Shown here piece by piece: positions 43,670 through 52,056 of a stretch of 64,000 bases of DNA. The notes below the pieces were generated by a model that had not been told where the DNA came from, made no database searches, and worked only from the letters and a program-made list of their open reading frames with translations. The stretch is from Streptomyces sp. NBC_00878 (GTDB lineage: Bacteria > Actinomycetota > Actinomycetes > Streptomycetales > Streptomycetaceae). How positions within the stretch are numbered: position 1 is the stretch's first letter; every line of letters starts with the position of its first letter. The stretch is taken from the NCBI RefSeq assembly GCF_026341515.1, contig NZ_JAPEOK010000001.1:1612001-1676000 (forward strand), given 5' to 3'. Made by a program: the position numbers and the translations under genes.

Positions 43670-43748
43670 TGTACCGGAAGACTGGCCGGGGACAGGCTGA
43701 CACCGACCGCCCGTACCGGGTGGAGCCGCTCCTCGTAGGGCCGATGCC

Positions 43749-44006
43749 ATGGTTGCCGTAGCCGCTTTGCTCTGTCTGCTGATTCTCGCCGACGCGTTGT
43801 ACGACACGGCCCGCCTGCTGACACCGGCCGAGAACAGGCGGCCGCCGCGGCGTCGGCTCCGGGACCGCCGCACCGCGCTCGAGGCCGCCGAGCGGCGGCT
43901 TGTGGAACAGCGGTTGCACGGCCGGATCGACCCGGCCACGTACCAGGCGAGGATGTGCTTCCTGGCCGACGGGCGGCGCGCACCCCGAGCCAGGCGTCAC
44001 GACTGA
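43749..44006 (+). CDS. SHOCT-like small membrane protein
   Basis: A product of 85 residues with an N-terminal hydrophobic helix (MVAVAALLCLLILADALY), a basic middle and a C-terminal SHOCT-like motif (AAERRLVEQRLHGRIDPATY). It resembles the protein at 16783-17070 in layout. A tandem operator lies upstream, supporting expression with the USP genes. No enzymatic function is expected; it may anchor or oligomerise a partner at the membrane. Confidence 0.7.
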   Translation: MVAVAALLCLLILADALYDTARLLTPAENRRPPRRRLRDRRTALEAAERRLVEQRLHGRIDPATYQARMCFLADGRRAPRARRHD

Positions 44007-44037
44007 CGCCGGGACACCTGGCCTCCGCATGCCCTGG

Positions 44038-45030
44038 TTATCCCACCTCGAGGACGTCCCTAACGGGGCGGCGGGGCGTGGCGGGGCCCCGTGGGCCGTA
44101 TCCGAGGCGCAGCACCATCTGCACGTGGCCCTTGCCCGCCACCGGGTCTCGGACCAGCGGGCGCAGGTCGGAGGTCTCCAGCGGATGCGAGGTCAGTGAG
44201 GTGGCCAAGTCGGCCAGGGTGGCTGCCAGCAGGACACGCTCCAGCGCCTGGCCGGCGCACAGCCAGTCAGCGGGTGTGTCGCCGGGGGTGCTGAGCAGCG
44301 CCAGGTGGGGGGTGTGCTCGAAGGTGGTGGCGCCGCGGTCGGCCACCGGCCGGCGCCCGGCGAAATCCCGTTGCGGAGCCTTGCCGTCGCGGCGGCGCGG
44401 CCCGAAGGCGTACTCGGGGACGCCGTCCACAGCGGTGTCCGCCTCCGCGCCGAGCCGGGTCCAGCGGTCGAGATCCGCCCTGCGGTCAGGATCCAAGGCG
44501 TCCCGGCTCTCTGCGTCATACACCAGATCGAGCACGGTCTCGGCATGCCAGGGACCTGCGAAGAGCAGCCCGGCTCCCTCCCGTGTCGCGGCCTCCCTCA
44601 GGTTGGCCTGCATCTCCTCGGATATGTCCTTGTCTGCGAAGGGATGGCGGCTGGTATGCCGCTGCCGGATCGCCGGGTGCAGCCGCGCCAGGTCGTCGTC
44701 GCGCGACCGCCCGGCCGGGTCGGCCAGTTGGACGGCGGCGAACAGCAGCGGGTCGCCCGGCTCGGGCAGTAGCCGGGCCTCCGGGATCAGGCCCGCGTGC
44801 GCGGCGGCGACGCGCAGGTTGAACAGCGCGGCCCCGCAGCCGATGTGCAGCGCCCGGTTGCCGGGATCGGACCGGGGCATGGCCCGCTCGGGATCGCCGC
44901 GCACCAGAAGCAGCCGCTCGGCGGCGACGAAGCGGAAACGCCAGGGCTGCGCGTTGTGCATGGACGGGGCCGCCGTGGCGGCGGCGACCAGCGCGGTCAC
45001 CGTCTTCTGATCGAGCTGTCGCATGGGCAT
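44038..45030 (-). CDS. Acg-like nitroreductase family protein
   Basis: A protein of 330 residues. It starts MPMRQLDQKTVTALVAAATA with APSMHNAQPWRFRF. It contains HIGCGAALFNLRVAAAHAGL, RQRHTSRHPFADKDI, and ends DWLCAGQALERVLLAATLAD, with VQMVLRLGYGPRG. It is the second intact Acg-type gene here, probably FMN-binding, and may detoxify nitro compounds or sequester flavin. ATG 45030 follows GGAGGG. It converges on the SHOCT-like gene with a 31-bp gap. I see no convincing tandem operator upstream. Confidence 0.87.
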   Translation of the reverse strand: MPMRQLDQKTVTALVAAATAAPSMHNAQPWRFRFVAAERLLLVRGDPERAMPRSDPGNRALHIGCGAALFNLRVAAAHAGLIPEARLLPEPGDPLLFAAVQLADPAGRSRDDDLARLHPAIRQRHTSRHPFADKDISEEMQANLREAATREGAGLLFAGPWHAETVLDLVYDAESRDALDPDRRADLDRWTRLGAEADTAVDGVPEYAFGPRRRDGKAPQRDFAGRRPVADRGATTFEHTPHLALLSTPGDTPADWLCAGQALERVLLAATLADLATSLTSHPLETSDLRPLVRDPVAGKGHVQMVLRLGYGPRGPATPRRPVRDVLEVG

Positions 45031-46003
45031 CGCACCCTCCTCACACGCCCGCCACTCACCACCGTAGTGCGATTACCCGGTATCCACGTGACCTGGACAG
45101 GTGCACCGTCCGGTACGGCCGTGCCGGCGGTCGCACCCGGCGGGATCCCGGTCGGTTCGGGCCCGGCGAGCCGATTCCAGTGTCCGTCCCAAGACGCCCT
45201 GCAGCCTCACGGAGTCCCGCACCGTGCGGATGGCCGACTTTCGTGCCGGAGTCGGGCTCTCTCTGGCGCACGCTTCGCCAGGTGGACGGGATCGTCGGCG
45301 CGGGGCGGACGGGCCGTGTTCGTCCGTGGACGCCGGGATGAGTGCTTCGGCACGCCGGCTCGGGCCGAAGGTCTCAAAGATCATGCCCCGCCACCAGAAC
45401 ATCGCTTCGGTTTCCACCGCGAACAGTCGGCTGTGCGCTCCCGGCGTCTTCTCGCCGGACCAAGCACCGTCACCGACCGGAGCGGCACGGGACGCCCCTA
45501 CCTGCACGCCCCAGAGCGACAGCTGACGGAACGCCATGCGCAAGGGCCTCACTGTCCCGCAAGACGGTCCAATCGCCTCTCTTGCCCCTGCCGCCACGGA
45601 GTGATGCTGGAGTCAGGCGCGGACGTCGACTTCCGCAACCTGAGGGGTTCCCCCGTCCCCCACCGGAACGGCGCCCGCGCCAGGGGGACGGCCTCGTGCA
45701 GGGCCACGGTCGTACGTGGGTCGTCGACTGCGTGCCCGTGCGGGCCTGTCCCCCGGTAGGTCCTCGGCCCGGTCCGAAGCCTGGGGAAGGGCAGGTGGAG
45801 GTTCCGGGCCGGGGGCGGCGGGTCCCGGTCCCTGCGGGCGATGAGCGCGGGGGCCGACCGCCGACGAGCCTGCTCCATCGGCTTCTGCCCGCGCCCTCGC
45901 ACCTGGCGGCGTGCTGTTGAGCATGCTGCTGGTGCCTAGGTGTTCTGTCCTTGGAGGTTGTGGACTGTGACAGGGTTCACGGCTGATCTATCTTGAAATG
46001 GGT
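45031..46003. other. long non-coding or decayed region
   Basis: No gene is recognised over about 970 bp. Open frames on both strands lack family similarity and consistent starts. It may contain decayed genes too degraded to name. Confidence 0.45.
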
Positions 46004-46231
46004 GAGGGCCTTCTGATGGATCTCCGCGGCGTCTGGCACGCACTCCCCCCAGAGGGGGGACCCCCAGCCGCGTGGCCGAAACGCCCACGTGGCTCCTCCC
46101 CCACTCTCGGCTTCGCTCGAGCGGGGGGACCCCCATGAGCGGGGGACCCCCATCGAGGTCGCTCCGGCGCCTTGCGATCGCACGCACCAGACGCCGCTCC
46201 TTCCTCCACGGAGATCCATCAGAAGGGCCCT
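46004..46231. mobile_element. MITE-like element with long terminal inverted repeats
   Basis: CCTTCTGATGGATCTCCG (46009-46026) is perfectly inverted at 46209-46226. Similarity continues inward (GGCGTCTGG at 46028-46036 versus its complement near 46188-46196, offset by a short insertion). The approximately 220-bp unit has no coding capacity and contains nested GGGGGACCCCC-type palindromes. It is probably a non-autonomous element or a structured RNA locus. Confidence 0.55.
46091..46150. repeat. Streptomyces-type interspersed repeats nested in the MITE-like element
   Basis: CTCCCCCACTCTCGGCTTCG, then CTCGAGCGGGGGGACCCCCA: the inverse of the repeat at 23902-23943. A partial duplicate GAGCGGGGGACCCCCAT follows directly. 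Confidence 0.55.
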
Positions 46232-46358
46232 AGCTGTCCGTGGGGCGCAGCCCGGCCAGGACCCGAGGTCGACGGCCTCCTCGGCCCAGCCCATGCGACC
46301 GCTGCGGTCGCCCAGGTAGTCGGCGCAGCAGGGACCGACGAGAGCGGAGACGGCGGAC

Positions 46359-46799
46359 TCACAGCGTGAGGTCCACCCCGTACAGCGTGTGGCCCCCGAC
46401 GAGCTCGCGCCCGGTCACCAGCTCCGGACGGATGCGAATTGAGACCTCCTCGGGCGAGGGCACCCAGGAGCTCGGGCCGACCCGGGCCAGCCGCTTCTGC
46501 TCGCCGGGGTCGGTCACGACCGTGGCCCGGCCGGTGACGACGACGCTCCAGCCGGCGTTCCTCGCTGCGTCGACCTCGTCCGCCTCGAAGGCGACCACCA
46601 CTCCGTCTACCGCGCGCGCCAGCTCCGAGGCGGCCGAGGTGCGCAGCAGCACCGTGCCGTCGCCGTCGAGACAGAAATTGACGGGCAGCACCGCGGGCAG
46701 GGCGTGCCGTGTGTGCACAATGCGACCGACCGGCGCCTTCGCCAGTAGACGGAGGCACTCCTGCGGGTCGAGTTCACGGAATCCGTCGTTGGGGTACAT
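46359..46799 (-). CDS. pyridoxamine 5'-phosphate oxidase-like (FMN/F420 split-barrel) protein
   Basis: A protein of 146 residues. It reads MYPNDGFRELDPQECLRLLA, then VGRIVHTRHALPAVLPVNFC, GTVLLRTSAASELARAV, NAGWSVVVTGRATVVTDPGE and SIRIRPELVTGREL. This is the common actinobacterial small split-barrel family. In mycobacteria related genes belong to the dormancy regulon, but the substrate is unknown. One loose palindrome (AGAGGCCATCGGTCCT, 46875-46890) lies about 80 bp upstream of its start. Confidence 0.85.
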   Translation of the reverse strand: MYPNDGFRELDPQECLRLLAKAPVGRIVHTRHALPAVLPVNFCLDGDGTVLLRTSAASELARAVDGVVVAFEADEVDAARNAGWSVVVTGRATVVTDPGEQKRLARVGPSSWVPSPEEVSIRIRPELVTGRELVGGHTLYGVDLTL

Positions 46800-46874
46800 G
46801 GGTCAGTCCGTCTTTCGCCGGGTACCGCGGTGTGCGGTTTCAGACCATCCTCAGCCGAAGGACAGCACGGGGTG

Positions 46875-46890
46875 AGAGGCCATCGGTCCT
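46875..46890. promoter_or_regulatory. single weak palindrome upstream of the FMN-barrel gene
   Basis: AGAGGCCATCGGTCCT fits the right half of the 16-bp box but only part of the left half. No second copy is seen at 21-22 bp. Confidence 0.3.
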
Positions 46891-47030
46891 GGCCGTGCCG
46901 GAAACCAGCCCCCAGTCCCACCGGGATCCCGCGCCGGACGGCAAACAACCCGATACGCACCCACAGGTCACAGCGACTGTTCCTTGAGCCCACGTGCGGG
47001 TTCAGGGTTGTTGCCCCCAGGTCCGGCCGC

Positions 47031-47046
47031 AGGGCCGATCGGCCCT
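47031..47046. promoter_or_regulatory. perfect palindrome before the broken STAS gene
   Basis: AGGGCCGATCGGCCCT is a perfect 16-bp palindrome ending 30 bp before ATG 47076. Any second copy is degenerate. Confidence 0.55.
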
Positions 47047-47075
47047 TCCCTCGTCTCGCCCTGGTGTCTCAGACC

Positions 47076-47468
47076 ATGTCCGACATCGACACCAGGTCCG
47101 CGCCTGACCACACAGAACGCACCACCGGTGAAGCAACCGTCGTGGAGCTGTGCGGCGAGATCGCCATCTTCACCGCGCCGTCCCTCGCGGCCCGGCTGGG
47201 AGGCCCTGACCGCCGGCCCGCGCCCCGATCTGGCGCTGGACCTGCGCTCGATGGCCTTCATCGACTGCAGCGGTCTGTGAGTTCTGTGCCGGGTTCGCAA
47301 CCGAGTCGTGGCCCAGCACGGCCGGTTGCGTCTGGTCACCGGCAGTCACGGCTTCCGGCTCGTCCTTCGTTCCGTGGGCCTGGCAGGTGTCTTCGAGCTG
47401 CACCCCGGTATGGACGCGACCCTGGCCCGTACGCCCGGAACCGGCGACGTCCCCGCCGCGTGGGCTGA
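47076..47468 (+). pseudogene. STAS-domain protein, frameshifted with an internal stop
   Basis: It starts MSDIDTRSAPDHTERTTGEA, then TVVELCGEIAIFTAPSLAAR. The frame shifts near 47195 and reads DLALDLRSMAFIDCSGL, where a TGA follows at once. After the stop the same frame would continue VLCRVRNRVVAQHGRLRLVT and FELHP. The order matches the intact STAS gene at 37800. Two lesions make it a pseudogene. Confidence 0.75.
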
Positions 47469-47558
47469 TACCAGGGCCGGTGGGCCAGCGAATCGGTCCA
47501 CTGCCCGGGCCGCTGTGCCGTCCGTGTCTGTGCGCGTGTACGGCGAGTGGCTGCCTCT

Positions 47559-47617
47559 GAGTCCGGGCGGACCGTGGTCAAGTCCGGTCGGACCATGAGG
47601 CGGTGACCATCGGCCCA
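47559..47617. promoter_or_regulatory. triple palindrome array before the oleate hydratase gene
   Basis: GAGTCCGGGCGGACCG (47559-47574), AAGTCCGGTCGGACCA (47580-47595) and GGTGACCATCGGCCCA (47602-47617) start 21 and 22 bp apart. The last ends 75 bp before ATG 47693. It is the only threefold array in the window. Confidence 0.6.
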
Positions 47618-47692
47618 GTGACGGCGGTCGCGGCGCAAGGAACCGTGGGTGACGCGGTTCCCGATCGACGGGCGAGGACAAGGAGTTGTGTG

Positions 47693-49264
47693 ATGGCGAA
47701 GGCGTATCTGGTGGGCAGCGGCATCGCGGCGCTGTCCGCGGCCACGTTCCTGATCCGCGACGGCGGGTTCAAGGGTTCGGACATCCACCTCTTCGAAGGG
47801 CAGCGGAACGTCGGCGGCAGCCTGGACGCGGGCGGTACTGCGGACGCGGGCTACACCATGCGCGGCGGGCGGATGTTCGAGGCCGAGTTCCGCTGCACCT
47901 ACGACCTCCTGGCCGACATCCCCACCCTCGACGACCCCTCGGTGTCCGTGACGCAGGAAATCCTGGCCGGACACGAGGAGTTCGCCTGGGACGACATCGC
48001 ACGCCTCGTCGACGGCGACGGGAAGATCGTCGACACCCGCTCGATGGGGTTCTCCGAACACGACCGCCTGGCCCTGGTGCGCTGCCTGGCGGCCCCCGAG
48101 GGACACCTGGACGGCAGGCGGATCACGGACTGCTTCGGCGAGCACTTCTTCACCACGAACTTCTGGTTCATGTGGTGCACCACGTTCGCTTTCCAGCCCT
48201 GGCACAGCGCGATCGAGTTCCGGCGTTACCTGAGGCGCTTCATCCACCTCTTCCCCGAGTTCTCGTCCATGTCGAGCATCTACCGGACCCGTTACAACCA
48301 GTACGACTCCATCGTGCGGCCGCTGACCGCCTGGCTCCGGGAGCGCGGCGTCACCGTCCACACCGGCTGCCACGTCACCGACCTCGGCCTCGCGCCCGGG
48401 CACCGGAGCACCACAGTCGAAACCATCCATCTCTCCCGGGGCGGCCGCGACGAGAAGATCGCCGTGTCCCCCGAGGACCTGGTCCTGGTCACCAACGGCT
48501 CCATGACCGACGCCTCCAGCCTCGGCTCGCACACCGCCGCGCCGCCGCCGGCTCCCCATCGCTCGGACGCCTGGCTGCTGTGGCATCGGTTGGCGCGGGG
48601 ACGCGAGGACTTCGGTAACCCGGACGCCTTCGACAAGCACGTCAAGGAGTCCCGCTGGGAGTCGTTCACCGTCACCACCAAGGACCCTGCCTTCCTCGAC
48701 GCGCTGGAGAAGTTGAGTGGCCGCGAGACCGGCCGGGGCGGGCTGATGACGTTCACCGACTCCAACTGGCTGCTCACCATCGTCGCCAACCGCCAGCCGG
48801 TCTACCGCGACCAGCCCGATGGCGTTTCGGTCTGGTGGGGTTACGGCCTCTTCCCCGGCCGCGCGGGCAACCACACGCCCAAACCTATGACGATGTGCTC
48901 CGGCCGGGAGATCCTCGAAGAGGTCCTCCACCATCTGCGCCTCGACGAGGAGGTCGCGGCCCGCGTCCTGGCCACCTCCACCGTCGTGCCCTGCCTGATG
49001 CCGTACATCACCAGCCAGTTCCTGGCCCGCCGCCGCGACGACCGGCCCAAGGTCGTTCCCGAGGGGTCGGTCAACCTCGCCTTCATCGGCCAGTTCGCCG
49101 ATGTGCCCGACGATGTCGTCTTCACCGTCGAGTACTCCATACGCACCGCCTGGACAGCCGTGGCCCAACTCCTCAGCCTCGACAAACGACCGCCTGCCGT
49201 CTACAAGGGCCACCACGACCCCCACGTCCTGGCCGCCGCCCTGGAAACCATGCACCGCCGGTGA
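47693..49264 (+). CDS. oleate hydratase (FAD-dependent)
   Basis: A protein of 523 residues, ATG with AAGGAG upstream. It has an FAD-binding N-terminus (AYLVGSGIAALSAATFLIRD) and the family motif GGRMFEAEFRCTYDLLADIP, which includes the conserved glutamate near residue 65. It continues FWFMWCTTFAFQPWHSAIEF, RRYLRRFIHLFPEF, LVTNGSMTDASSLG and VPEGSVNLAFIGQFADVPDD. These enzymes add water to the cis-9 double bond of free unsaturated fatty acids, giving 10-hydroxystearate from oleate, and are thought to protect membranes. Three tandem operator-like sites upstream suggest hypoxia-linked expression. Confidence 0.93.
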   Translation: MAKAYLVGSGIAALSAATFLIRDGGFKGSDIHLFEGQRNVGGSLDAGGTADAGYTMRGGRMFEAEFRCTYDLLADIPTLDDPSVSVTQEILAGHEEFAWDDIARLVDGDGKIVDTRSMGFSEHDRLALVRCLAAPEGHLDGRRITDCFGEHFFTTNFWFMWCTTFAFQPWHSAIEFRRYLRRFIHLFPEFSSMSSIYRTRYNQYDSIVRPLTAWLRERGVTVHTGCHVTDLGLAPGHRSTTVETIHLSRGGRDEKIAVSPEDLVLVTNGSMTDASSLGSHTAAPPPAPHRSDAWLLWHRLARGREDFGNPDAFDKHVKESRWESFTVTTKDPAFLDALEKLSGRETGRGGLMTFTDSNWLLTIVANRQPVYRDQPDGVSVWWGYGLFPGRAGNHTPKPMTMCSGREILEEVLHHLRLDEEVAARVLATSTVVPCLMPYITSQFLARRRDDRPKVVPEGSVNLAFIGQFADVPDDVVFTVEYSIRTAWTAVAQLLSLDKRPPAVYKGHHDPHVLAAALETMHRR

Positions 49265-49392
49265 CCTCGTGGGGCGATCGATGACCAGCCCGCTGCGCCA
49301 GCTCGTCAAGGTCAGGGTTGGCGCGGCGCGCATCGTGTGTGTCGGGCCGTCCGCTGAGGGCCGGGCGGGGTCAGCCGCTGCGGGCCGCGTCC

Positions 49393-50550
49393 TCAGTGGT
49401 GAGGGGGGATGCGCCAGCGCAGTCGGGTGCCGCCCTCGGGGCGGTCGGCCACCTCGAACGTGCCGCCGAGCTTCTCCGCGCGGCGGCGCAGGTTGGTCAG
49501 GCCGCTGCTTCGGGTGGGCCGGCCCAGACCGCGGCCGTTGTCGGTGACGTCCAGGAGCAGTTCGTCTCCGGCATGGACGGCGACCCAGGCGGCGGTGGCG
49601 TGGGCATGGCGGGCGACGTTGGACAGGGCTTCACGCAGCACGGCGAGCAGGTTCGCGGCGATTTCGTCGGGCAGGGCGGCGTCGACAGGGCCGTCGAACT
49701 CGACCGAGGGGGCGAAGCCGAGCCGGTCCTGTGCGGTGGAGGTCTCGTCGAGGACCTGGGTGCGGAGGCTGGCCGCCTTCTGGGTGGGCTGGTTGAGGTT
49801 GAAGATGGTGCCGCGCAACTCCCGGATGGTGGCGTCGAGTTCACCGATGACCGTGTGGATGCGCGTCGCGGCGTCGGGGCGAGTGAGGCGGGCGGTGATG
49901 CTCTGCAACGCGAGGCCGGCGCCGAAGACCCGCTGGATGACCATGTCGTGCAAGTCGCCGGCGATGCGGTCGCGCTCGGCCATCACCTCGCGGTCGGCGC
50001 GGGCGGCGGCCAACTCGGCCTGGGCGAGCAGCTGGTGGGTGATGTCCCGCGCCACCGTCGAGAAGCCGATCAGGGCCCCTTCCGCGTCACGCATCGGCGA
50101 GACGGTGACCGCCACGTCGACGTCCGTGCCGTCGGTACGGCGCCAGCGGCTCTGGTAGGAGTCGGCGTGCCCTTCGGAACGGATCTGTTCCACCACTGCC
50201 TGGAAGACGTGGAAGGCCGCGTCGGGCATGAGCGTCTCGATGGTCTGGCCGACGATGTGCTGCTCGGTGTGGCCGAACAGCCGCTGGGCACCGGGGTTCC
50301 AGGTCTGGACGAGGTGACTGGGATCGACCGAGATCATGGCGTCGTCGGAGGAGGCCACGATGGCCGCGAGCCGGGCCTCGGCGCGCCGGGCAGCCTCCAG
50401 CTCGGTGTGCAGGGCTATCAGGCCGCGGTTGGTGTCGTCCAGCTCCTGGCTCAGCTCGTCCACCAGCTGTGCTCGGCGCGCCAGTTCGGTCTGCTGCGCG
50501 GCCGCGTCCTCCGTGCCGTCGGCGATCCGGGGGCCATGTACGTCCCCCAT
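49393..50550 (-). CDS. PAS-domain sensor histidine kinase (HisKA_3 type)
   Basis: A protein of 385 residues. It has an N-terminal coiled region (LVDELSQELDDTNRGLIALH), one PAS domain with PAC motif (IVASSDDAMISVDPSHLVQT, VSPMRDAEGALIGFSTVARD), the dimerisation/phosphoacceptor helix ERDRIAGDLHDMVIQRVFGA with histidine in DLHD, and a HATPase domain (REALSNVARHAHATA, VTDNGRGLG). This is the DevS/NarL-type kinase core, although the DevS haem GAF domains are absent. Possible start ATG 50592 overlaps the phosphatase stop; I prefer ATG 50550 because of AAGGGCGG upstream. No partner response regulator is adjacent. Confidence 0.85.
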   Translation of the reverse strand: MGDVHGPRIADGTEDAAAQQTELARRAQLVDELSQELDDTNRGLIALHTELEAARRAEARLAAIVASSDDAMISVDPSHLVQTWNPGAQRLFGHTEQHIVGQTIETLMPDAAFHVFQAVVEQIRSEGHADSYQSRWRRTDGTDVDVAVTVSPMRDAEGALIGFSTVARDITHQLLAQAELAAARADREVMAERDRIAGDLHDMVIQRVFGAGLALQSITARLTRPDAATRIHTVIGELDATIRELRGTIFNLNQPTQKAASLRTQVLDETSTAQDRLGFAPSVEFDGPVDAALPDEIAANLLAVLREALSNVARHAHATAAWVAVHAGDELLLDVTDNGRGLGRPTRSSGLTNLRRRAEKLGGTFEVADRPEGGTRLRWRIPPHH

Positions 50551-50588
50551 GTCTGGCCGCCCTTCGCGTGGTGACGGGAACCGGTTCA

Positions 50589-51620
50589 TCATGCCATGGC
50601 GGTGACTTGACGGACCACGAGCACGGTGGCGTCGTCGGTGGCCCGGCCGTACTCGCGGTGGAGCACGGCGGCGATGATCGCCGGGTGGTGGTCCAGCAGG
50701 CGCGGGTGGTCCTCCAGGCTCCAGACGGAGCGGATGCCGTCGGAGACCAGGATGAGGGTCGATCCGGGCTCCCACGGGCCGTGTTGAAGGCGGACGGTGG
50801 GAAGGGGCAGTTGGGTGCCGAGGGTGCCGGGGCGGTCCAGCAGGTGGACGGAACGGCCTCCGGTGAGGACCCGTCCGGTGATGTTGCCGACCGCAGCGTA
50901 GGTGAGTTCGCCCCGCCCGGGGTCGATCAGACACGCGCCCAGGACGCCGCCGCGGGTGGCGCGCATCGCCTCGTGGGTGTGCCGCACGAGGCGGTCGAGG
51001 TCGGTGACGGCAGCGCCTTCGAACGTGGTGATCGCGGCCCGGGCCGCTGCGGCGGCGCCTGGACCGTGGCCCAGTCCGTCGACGACCAGGGCGGCTGTCC
51101 GCCGACTGGGCGCGACGGCCCAGGCGTCCCCGGACTCACCGTCGCCGCCGAGGGGGACGTTGACCCCACCGAAGCGCCACCCTGCGTGCCCGGCCGGTGC
51201 AGGGGCGCCAAGCCTGGCATGGACGACGGTGCCGCGGCGGGTGGCGTACCAGTCGAACTCGGCGGCGTTGCGCCTGACGACGTTCAGTCCCGCCTTCAGA
51301 CCGCCCCCGCGGGATGAGGGCGGCGCGACGGGCGAGGCAGCCCCGGACGACGGGGCGAGTGCCGCGGCGGTCATTCCCGGGCCGTGGTCGACGGACAGCA
51401 GCTCGATCCCGTCGCCGGCCTTCCGGGCCAGCACGTACCCACCCGGGTGCGCGTGTCGGAGCAGATTGGTGGCCAGCTCGGTGGCCACCAGCTCGGCCAC
51501 GCCCGGGCGCAGCGCGTGCTGTCCGGCGGCCATGCGGGCCACCGCTCGGCGCAGGGCGCCGACGTCCTCCTCTGCTGCGACGGCGTGGCGGCGGTGTTCG
51601 CTCTCGCTCAGGGCCGCCAC
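50589..51620 (-). CDS. RsbX-like phosphatase: GHKL ATPase-like plus SpoIIE/PP2C domain
   Basis: A protein of 343 residues with GTG start. The first 130 residues form a HATPase-like fold (VAELVATELATNLLRHAHPG, LLSVDHGPGM). Residues about 150-340 form a SpoIIE/PP2C phosphatase (AALVVDGLGHGPGAAAAARA, the metal-binding LILVSDGI, and YGRATDDATVLVVRQV). In stressosome operons such proteins dephosphorylate RsbS/RsbR or reset the switch. It lies 4 bp after rsbT and overlaps the kinase gene region. Confidence 0.85.
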   Translation of the reverse strand: MAALSESEHRRHAVAAEEDVGALRRAVARMAAGQHALRPGVAELVATELATNLLRHAHPGGYVLARKAGDGIELLSVDHGPGMTAAALAPSSGAASPVAPPSSRGGGLKAGLNVVRRNAAEFDWYATRRGTVVHARLGAPAPAGHAGWRFGGVNVPLGGDGESGDAWAVAPSRRTAALVVDGLGHGPGAAAAARAAITTFEGAAVTDLDRLVRHTHEAMRATRGGVLGACLIDPGRGELTYAAVGNITGRVLTGGRSVHLLDRPGTLGTQLPLPTVRLQHGPWEPGSTLILVSDGIRSVWSLEDHPRLLDHHPAIIAAVLHREYGRATDDATVLVVRQVTAMA

Positions 51621-51624
51621 ACCC

Positions 51625-52056
51625 TCACCGCTGCCATTTCACGATCACTACGGTCGTGCCCGCCCCGGCGGCGGAGGTGAGGGTCATGTCGTCCACCAGC
51701 CGCCGGGCTCCGGGCAGGCCCAGCCCCATGCTGCCCCGGGTGCTGAAGCCATCGGTCAGCGCCGCCTCGATGTCCTCGATGCCCGGACCGTCGTCAGCGA
51801 ACGAGGCCCGCACCCCCCGCCGACTCTGCCGATGCACCTGCTCGACGGTGACCCGGCCACGGCGGCCGGTTGCGTAGTTGAGGATGTTGCGGGCCAGCTC
51901 GCTGCCGGCCGTGATCAGCTTTGTCGCGTCCACCAGGTTGAGCCCCACCGCCTCGGCCTCGGTGCGCAGCACCTTGCGGACGCGGATCAGGTCGGACTCG
52001 TCGACGATGTCGAAAACGGACGGTTCTCTGTCCGTCACAGCACCAGCGGCGGTCAC
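51625..52056 (-). CDS. rsbT: anti-sigma regulatory factor RsbT (serine kinase)
   Basis: A GHKL kinase of 143 residues. Motifs are KLITAGSELARNILNYATGR (N-box), ADDGPGIEDIEAAL (G1), STRGSMGLGLPGARRLVDDM (G2) and GTTVVIVKW at the end. RsbT is held by the stressosome (RsbR/RsbS), phosphorylates it under stress, and is then released to activate a downstream phosphatase or other target. The GTG start overlaps the rsbS stop. Confidence 0.9.
   Translation of the reverse strand: MTAAGAVTDREPSVFDIVDESDLIRVRKVLRTEAEAVGLNLVDATKLITAGSELARNILNYATGRRGRVTVEQVHRQSRRGVRASFADDGPGIEDIEAALTDGFSTRGSMGLGLPGARRLVDDMTLTSAAGAGTTVVIVKWQR

Noticed and set aside
45073..45597. Minus-strand frame of about 170 codons upstream of the nitroreductase gene
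   Set aside because: No recognisable domain, no credible ribosome binding site and arginine/proline-rich composition typical of shadow frames.
46041..46150. Clustered GGGGGACCCCC repeats considered as a CRISPR-like array
   Set aside because: The units are palindromic, unequally spaced and lack unique spacers of constant length; they fit Streptomyces interspersed repeats inside a MITE-like element.
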